NCBI RefSeq assembly: GCF_020740535.1
Contig: NZ_CP082362.1
Span: forward strand, 3,470,501 to 3,534,500
Length of the DNA stretch: 64,000 bases
Direction of reading: 5' to 3'
Source of the DNA: Streptomyces profundus
GTDB taxonomy: Bacteria > Actinomycetota > Actinomycetes > Streptomycetales > Streptomycetaceae
This document shows positions 60,877 to 64,000 of this stretch, piece by piece; the first letter of the stretch is position 1, and each line of letters begins with the position of its first letter. The translations under genes and the position numbers were made by a program. The notes beneath the pieces are model-generated. The model had not been told where the DNA came from. It was given only the letters and a program-made list of their open reading frames with translations, and did not search any database.

Positions 60877-61854
60877 CTAGCTGCGGGGCCCCTCCGCGTT
60901 CATGCCGTGGATGGTGGGGATGGTGCCGAGGCGGCCCTTTTGGAAGTCGTCGAAGGCCTGCTGGAGTTCGGCGCGGTTGTTCATGACGAAGGGGCCGTAG
61001 TGGGCCATGGGCTCGCGGATGGGTTGGCCGCCGAGGAGGACGATGTCGAGGTCGGGGGTGTTGTTGTCCTGCTTGTCGTCGGCGCGGATGGTGAGGGAGG
61101 TGCCGTTGCCGTAGACGGCGGTCTGGCCGAGGTGGATGGGGCGGCGGTCGGGTCCTGCGGTGCCTCGGCCGGCGAGGACGTAGGCGAGGGCGTTGAAGTC
61201 CTCGCGCCAGGGGAGGGTGAGCTCGGCGCCGGGGGCGAGGGTGGCGTGGATCAGGGTGATGGGGGTGTGGGTGGCGCCGGGTCCTGCGTGGCCGTCGAGC
61301 TCGCCGGCGATGACGCGGAGCAGCGCGCCGCCGTCGGGGCTGGTGAGCAGGCCGACGCTGGTGCTGCGGAGGTCCTGGTACTTGGGGGCCATCATCTTGT
61401 CCTTGGCCGGCAGGTTGACCCAGAGCTGGATGCCGTGGAAGAGGCCGCCGGACATGACGAGGGACTCGGGCGGGGCCTCGATGTGGAGCAGCCCGGAGCC
61501 GGCGGTCATCCACTGGGTGTCGCCGTTGGTGATCGTCCCGCCGCCGCCGTGGCTGTCCTGGTGGTCGAATATGCCGTCGATGATGTAGGTGACGGTCTCG
61601 AACCCGCGGTGCGGATGCCACGGGGTGCCTTTTGGCTCGCCAGGCGCGTATTCGACCTCGCCCATCTGGTCCATCATGATGAACGGGTCGAGGTGGCGGT
61701 AGTTGATGCCGGCGAAGGCGCGGCGGACGGGGAAGCCCTCGCCCTCGTAGCCGGTGGGCGCGGTGGTCACGGTCAGCACCGGGCGCGCCACGGCGTCCGC
61801 CGGCGCGGCCACGCGCGGCAGGGTCAGCGGGTTCTCGACGGTGATGGCGGGCAT
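60877..61854 (-). CDS. Pirin family protein
   Basis: A 325-residue bicupin. The N-terminal cupin holds the metal-binding pattern (HPHRGFETVTYIIDG, then HQDSHGG and later HIEAPPE), and the C-terminal cupin closes with LPWREDFNALAYVLAG. Bacterial pirins bind iron and act as quercetinases or redox regulators. It starts at ATG 61854, after GAGGAGG. Its last 114 bp are duplicated at 49076-49189, so the 3' end may have been supplied by the island. Confidence 0.92.
   Translation of the reverse strand: MPAITVENPLTLPRVAAPADAVARPVLTVTTAPTGYEGEGFPVRRAFAGINYRHLDPFIMMDQMGEVEYAPGEPKGTPWHPHRGFETVTYIIDGIFDHQDSHGGGGTITNGDTQWMTAGSGLLHIEAPPESLVMSGGLFHGIQLWVNLPAKDKMMAPKYQDLRSTSVGLLTSPDGGALLRVIAGELDGHAGPGATHTPITLIHATLAPGAELTLPWREDFNALAYVLAGRGTAGPDRRPIHLGQTAVYGNGTSLTIRADDKQDNNTPDLDIVLLGGQPIREPMAHYGPFVMNNRAELQQAFDDFQKGRLGTIPTIHGMNAEGPRS
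60898..61011. repeat. Right 114-bp direct repeat of the island
   Basis: It is the pirin 3' end and matches 49076-49189 at 110 of 114 positions; it lies within the intact pirin gene. Confidence 0.9.
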
Positions 61855-61890
61855 GGGACAACCTCCTCGAACGAATCATTCCCGAGGGAA

Positions 61891-61921
61891 CGTATGTCCG
61901 AGGTTAGTTGAACAGTCAACT
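61891..61921 (-). promoter_or_regulatory. Pirin promoter with inverted-repeat operator
   Basis: On the minus strand TTGACT (61919-61914) and CATACG (61896-61891) are 17 bp apart. The -35 box lies within AGTTGA-ACAG-TCAACT (61906-61921), a perfect 6-bp inverted repeat of the kind bound by MarR or TetR proteins. No such regulator adjoins. Confidence 0.55.
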
Positions 61922-61958
61922 TTAGTCGAGGGTGCGGCGCCCCGCTCCGGGCGGCGGC

Positions 61959-62465
61959 TCAGCCGTACAGCCTCCGCATCGTGTACTCGACCATCTCCTC
62001 GACGGACTTGGCGTCCAGCACCAGTCGGTGCTCGCCCTCCATGTCCAGGGCGAAGCCGTAGCCGCTCGGCAGCAGGTCGAGCACCTCGCCGCCGGTCACC
62101 GTGAAGTGCCGCGACTCCTTGCCCGCGTAGCGGCGCAGCTCCTTGAGGGAGGTGAAGAGCGGGATCACCGGCTGCTGGGTGTTGTGGAGCGCGAGGAACC
62201 CCGGGTTCTCGCCGCGTGGGCAGTAGATCTTGGCGGCGAGGAAGGTGTCGTGGAACTCCTCGCTCGACATCGCGCCCGAGGTGTAGGCGCGCAGCGCGTC
62301 GGCCAGGGTCGGGGGCGCGGGCGGTCCGGCCTGGGCGGCCGGCGGCGGCTGTTGTTGCTGCTGCTCGGGGTAGTAACTCTGGCCGCCGTAGCCAGCGACC
62401 GGCTGCTGAGGCGCGCCATAGGGCTGCTGTCCCGGATAGCCGGGCTGCTGGTCGTAGCCATACAT
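61959..62465 (-). CDS. SseB-like protein with Gln/Pro/Tyr-rich N-terminus
   Basis: A 168-residue protein. The first 55 residues are low-complexity (QPGYPGQQPYGAPQQP, QQQQQPPP). The C-terminal part (about 55-168) resembles the SseB/YbjN-like domain: ALRAYTSGAMSSEEFHDTFL, IPLFTSLKELRRYAG, and LLPSGYGFALDMEGEHRLVL. The family is common in Streptomyces, including near ESX and Type VI systems, but its role here is unknown. It is divergent from the acyl-CoA dehydrogenase gene. Confidence 0.78.
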   Translation of the reverse strand: MYGYDQQPGYPGQQPYGAPQQPVAGYGGQSYYPEQQQQQPPPAAQAGPPAPPTLADALRAYTSGAMSSEEFHDTFLAAKIYCPRGENPGFLALHNTQQPVIPLFTSLKELRRYAGKESRHFTVTGGEVLDLLPSGYGFALDMEGEHRLVLDAKSVEEMVEYTMRRLYG

Positions 62466-62489
62466 GCCGGAAAGACTACTGACTCACAC

Positions 62490-62551
62490 TTGACCGGTTT
62501 CCGCTTGCTTCTTATTACCAGTGGGTAGCATCATGGCGTTACTTACCGGTA
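62490..62551 (+). promoter_or_regulatory. Promoter of the acyl-CoA dehydrogenase gene, with palindrome
   Basis: TTGACC (62490-62495) and TATTAC (62513-62518) are 17 bp apart, close to consensus. The palindrome TACCGGTA (62544-62551) and a related TTACCAGTGGGTA (62516-62528 region) lie just downstream, as operators of TetR/FadR-type regulators of fatty-acid genes often do. Confidence 0.55.
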
Positions 62552-62578
62552 CCCATCGCCAGCTACGGAGTCGTCGTC

Positions 62579-64000
62579 ATGGGGCACTACAAGTCCAATC
62601 TCCGCGACATCGAGTTCAACCTGTTCGAGGTCCTGGGAAGGGACGCCGTCTATGGCAGCGGCCCGTTCTCGGAGACGGACACCGACACCGCGAGGAGCGT
62701 GCTCGCCGAGATCACTCGCCTCGCCGAGAACGAGCTTGCCGAGTCCTTCGCCGAGGCGGACCGCAATCCGCCGGTGTTCGACCCCACGACCAACACGGCG
62801 CCCGTCCCCGAGACGTTCCGCCGCTCCTACCGCGCCTATATGGACGCCGAGTGGTGGCGGATGGGCATCGGCGAGGAGCTGGGCGGCATGAACGCGCCGC
62901 GCTCCCTGGTCTGGGCCGCCGGCGAGAACGTCCTCGGTTCCAACCCGGCCATCTGGATGTACGCCTCCGGCCCCAGCTTCGGCCGTGTCGTGTACGACGA
63001 GGGCACCGAGGAGCAGCGCAAGATCGCCCGGCTGATGGTGGACCGCGAGTGGTCGTCCACCATGGTCCTCACCGAGCCTGACGCCGGCTCCGACGTGGGC
63101 GCCGGGCGCACCAAGGCGATCCGCCAGGAGGACGGCACCTGGCATATCGAGGGCGTCAAGCGCTTCATCACCTCGGGCGAGCACGATCTCACCGAGAACA
63201 TCATCCACCTGGTGCTGGCCCGCCCCGAGGGCCATGGCGCCGGCACCAAGGGCCTCTCCCTCTTCGTCGTGCCCAAGTACGACTTCGACTGGGACAGCGG
63301 CGAGCTGGGCGAGCGCAACGGCGTCTACGCCACCAATGTCGAGCACAAGATGGGCCTCAAGGTCTCCAACACCTGCGAGGTCACCTTCGGCGCCAACCAC
63401 CCGGCCAAGGGCTGGCTGCTCGGCGAGAAGCACGACGGCATCCGTCAGATGTTCAAGGTCATCGAGCTGGCCCGGATGATGGTGGGCACCAAGGCCATCG
63501 CCACCCTCTCCACCGGCTATCTCAACGCGCTCGAATACGCCAAGGAGCGGGTGCAGGGCGCCGATCTCACGCAGTTCACCGACAAGACGGCCCCCCGCGT
63601 CACCATCACCCACCACCCGGATGTGCGCCGCTCGCTGATGACGCAGAAGGCGTACGCCGAGGGGATGCGTTCGCTGGTCCTCTACACCGCCAGCGTGCAG
63701 GACGACATCGCGGTCAAGGAGGCCGCCGGCGAGGACACCGCCGCGGAGAACGCGCTGAACGACCTGCTGCTGCCGATCGTCAAGGGCTATGGCTCGGAGC
63801 GCTCCTACCAGCAGCTGGCCGAGTCCCTACAGACCCTCGGCGGCTCCGGGTACCTCCAGGAGTACCCGATCGAGCAGTACATCAGGGACGCCAAGATCGA
63901 CACCCTCTACGAGGGCACCACGGCGATCCAGGGCCAGGACTTCTTCTTCCGCAAGATCGTCCGCAACCAGGGCGTGGCGCTCAGCGGGATCGCCGAGGAG
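62579..64000 (+). CDS. Acyl-CoA dehydrogenase, N-terminal 474 residues (runs off the window)
   Basis: The first 474 codons of a long acyl-CoA dehydrogenase are present without a stop. [20 protein letters not shown] is the N-terminal extension of the roughly 600-residue class. [20 protein letters not shown] and [14 protein letters not shown] are FAD-binding blocks; [20 protein letters not shown] and the following [14 protein letters not shown] contain the catalytic Glu. It oxidises fatty acyl-CoA in beta-oxidation. CGGAG is 8 nt before ATG 62579. Only the C-terminal domain is missing. Confidence 0.93.
   Translation, partial: MGHYKSNLRDIEFNLFEVLGRDAVYGSGPFSETDTDTARSVLAEITRLAENELAESFAEADRNPPVFDPTTNTAPVPETFRRSYRAYMDAEWWRMGIGEELGGMNAPRSLVWAAGENVLGSNPAIWMYASGPSFGRVVYDEGTEEQRKIARLMVDREWSSTMVLTEPDAGSDVGAGRTKAIRQEDGTWHIEGVKRFITSGEHDLTENIIHLVLARPEGHGAGTKGLSLFVVPKYDFDWDSGELGERNGVYATNVEHKMGLKVSNTCEVTFGANHPAKGWLLGEKHDGIRQMFKVIELARMMVGTKAIATLSTGYLNALEYAKERVQGADLTQFTDKTAPRVTITHHPDVRRSLMTQKAYAEGMRSLVLYTASVQDDIAVKEAAGEDTAAENALNDLLLPIVKGYGSERSYQQLAESLQTLGGSGYLQEYPIEQYIRDAKIDTLYEGTTAIQGQDFFFRKIVRNQGVALSGIAEE

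Larger units (their letters stand above)
49190..60897. mobile_element. 11.7-kb genomic island inserted at the pirin gene
   Basis: The segment lies between two direct repeats of the pirin 3' end and carries accessory genes only: a lasso-peptide cluster, an IS5-type remnant, a truncated foreign fragment, a TrmO-like gene, and a regulator with a nucleotide-modification operon. From memory, SpoIIE phosphatase and pirin genes are otherwise core neighbours in streptomycetes. I found no integrase, relaxase or replication gene, so mobility genes have been lost or the island arrived by recombination. Confidence 0.75.

Noticed and set aside
49190..60897. Integrase, excisionase or tRNA attachment site for the island
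   Set aside because: I read all frames for tyrosine or serine recombinase motifs and saw none; the flanking repeat is in a protein gene.
1..64000. CRISPR arrays, rRNA or tRNA genes
   Set aside because: No regularly spaced repeats of 25-40 bp with unique spacers, and no cloverleaf or rRNA-like sequence was recognised by eye. A tRNA search tool would be decisive.

Overview
This window reads as the chromosome of a Streptomyces-type actinomycete. GC content and third-codon GC are very high, GTG starts and ATGA/GTGA overlaps are frequent, TTA codons are rare, and many genes belong to typical streptomycete families (DUF1707, SpoIIE/RsbW proteins, LAXTG-like microprotein, Nei2, LigB). One perfect parS site lies at 12252-12273. 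From memory of Streptomyces genomes, the order aspS, SpoIIE phosphatase, pirin, SseB-like protein, acyl-CoA dehydrogenase fits the origin-proximal core arm. No rRNA, tRNA or CRISPR array was recognised.

Layout. 0.1-5.9 kb: a MerR regulator with a membrane partner; a TetR repressor facing a SnoaL-like/HMA/(broken) DUF1772 operon with two matching operators; and a short UvrA-like protein. 6-16.8 kb: envelope and polysaccharide genes (a 53-residue LAXTG microprotein coupled to a hyaluronan-synthase-like enzyme, a GT2 plus polysialyltransferase-like pair, an O-acyltransferase), Nei2 glycosylase, parS, a TauE transporter and an ABC exporter. 16.9-31.2 kb: LigB-type ligase, L,D-transpeptidase lipoprotein, a tethered solute-binding protein coupled to a P-loop NTPase, ketopantoate reductase, a LacI/degenerate kinase/receiver/AraC hybrid next to a pectate lyase, DUF2277 and an alpha/beta hydrolase. 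31.2-46.6 kb: DUF885 peptidase, AAA regulator, DrrAB exporter, FMN reductase, ClpC-like chaperone, PLP enzyme, methyltransferase, TerB and aspS. 46.6-49 kb: SpoIIE phosphatase, preceded by eight 11-bp repeats.

49.19-60.9 kb is an 11.7-kb island. It is bounded by a 114-bp direct repeat (110/114 identical) that is the 3' end of the pirin gene. The left part is a lasso-peptide cluster: precursor with predicted core GGTGHWWDFSGFRPLV, cyclase C, RRE protein B1 and protease B2. In the middle are an IS5-type transposase remnant and a truncated foreign fragment. The right part is a TrmO-like gene, an HTH/TPR regulator and a divergent operon: anti-sigma-like ATPase, degenerate NUDIX, cysteine-rich unknown, a ThyA-family enzyme whose active site matches cytidylate hydroxymethylases, an NDP-kinase-like protein, a radical SAM enzyme and a DnaQ-like exonuclease. 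This operon looks like an undescribed pyrimidine-nucleotide modification cassette and carries bldA-type TTA codons.

61-64 kb returns to core genes: the intact pirin gene, an SseB-like protein and an acyl-CoA dehydrogenase that runs off the end.
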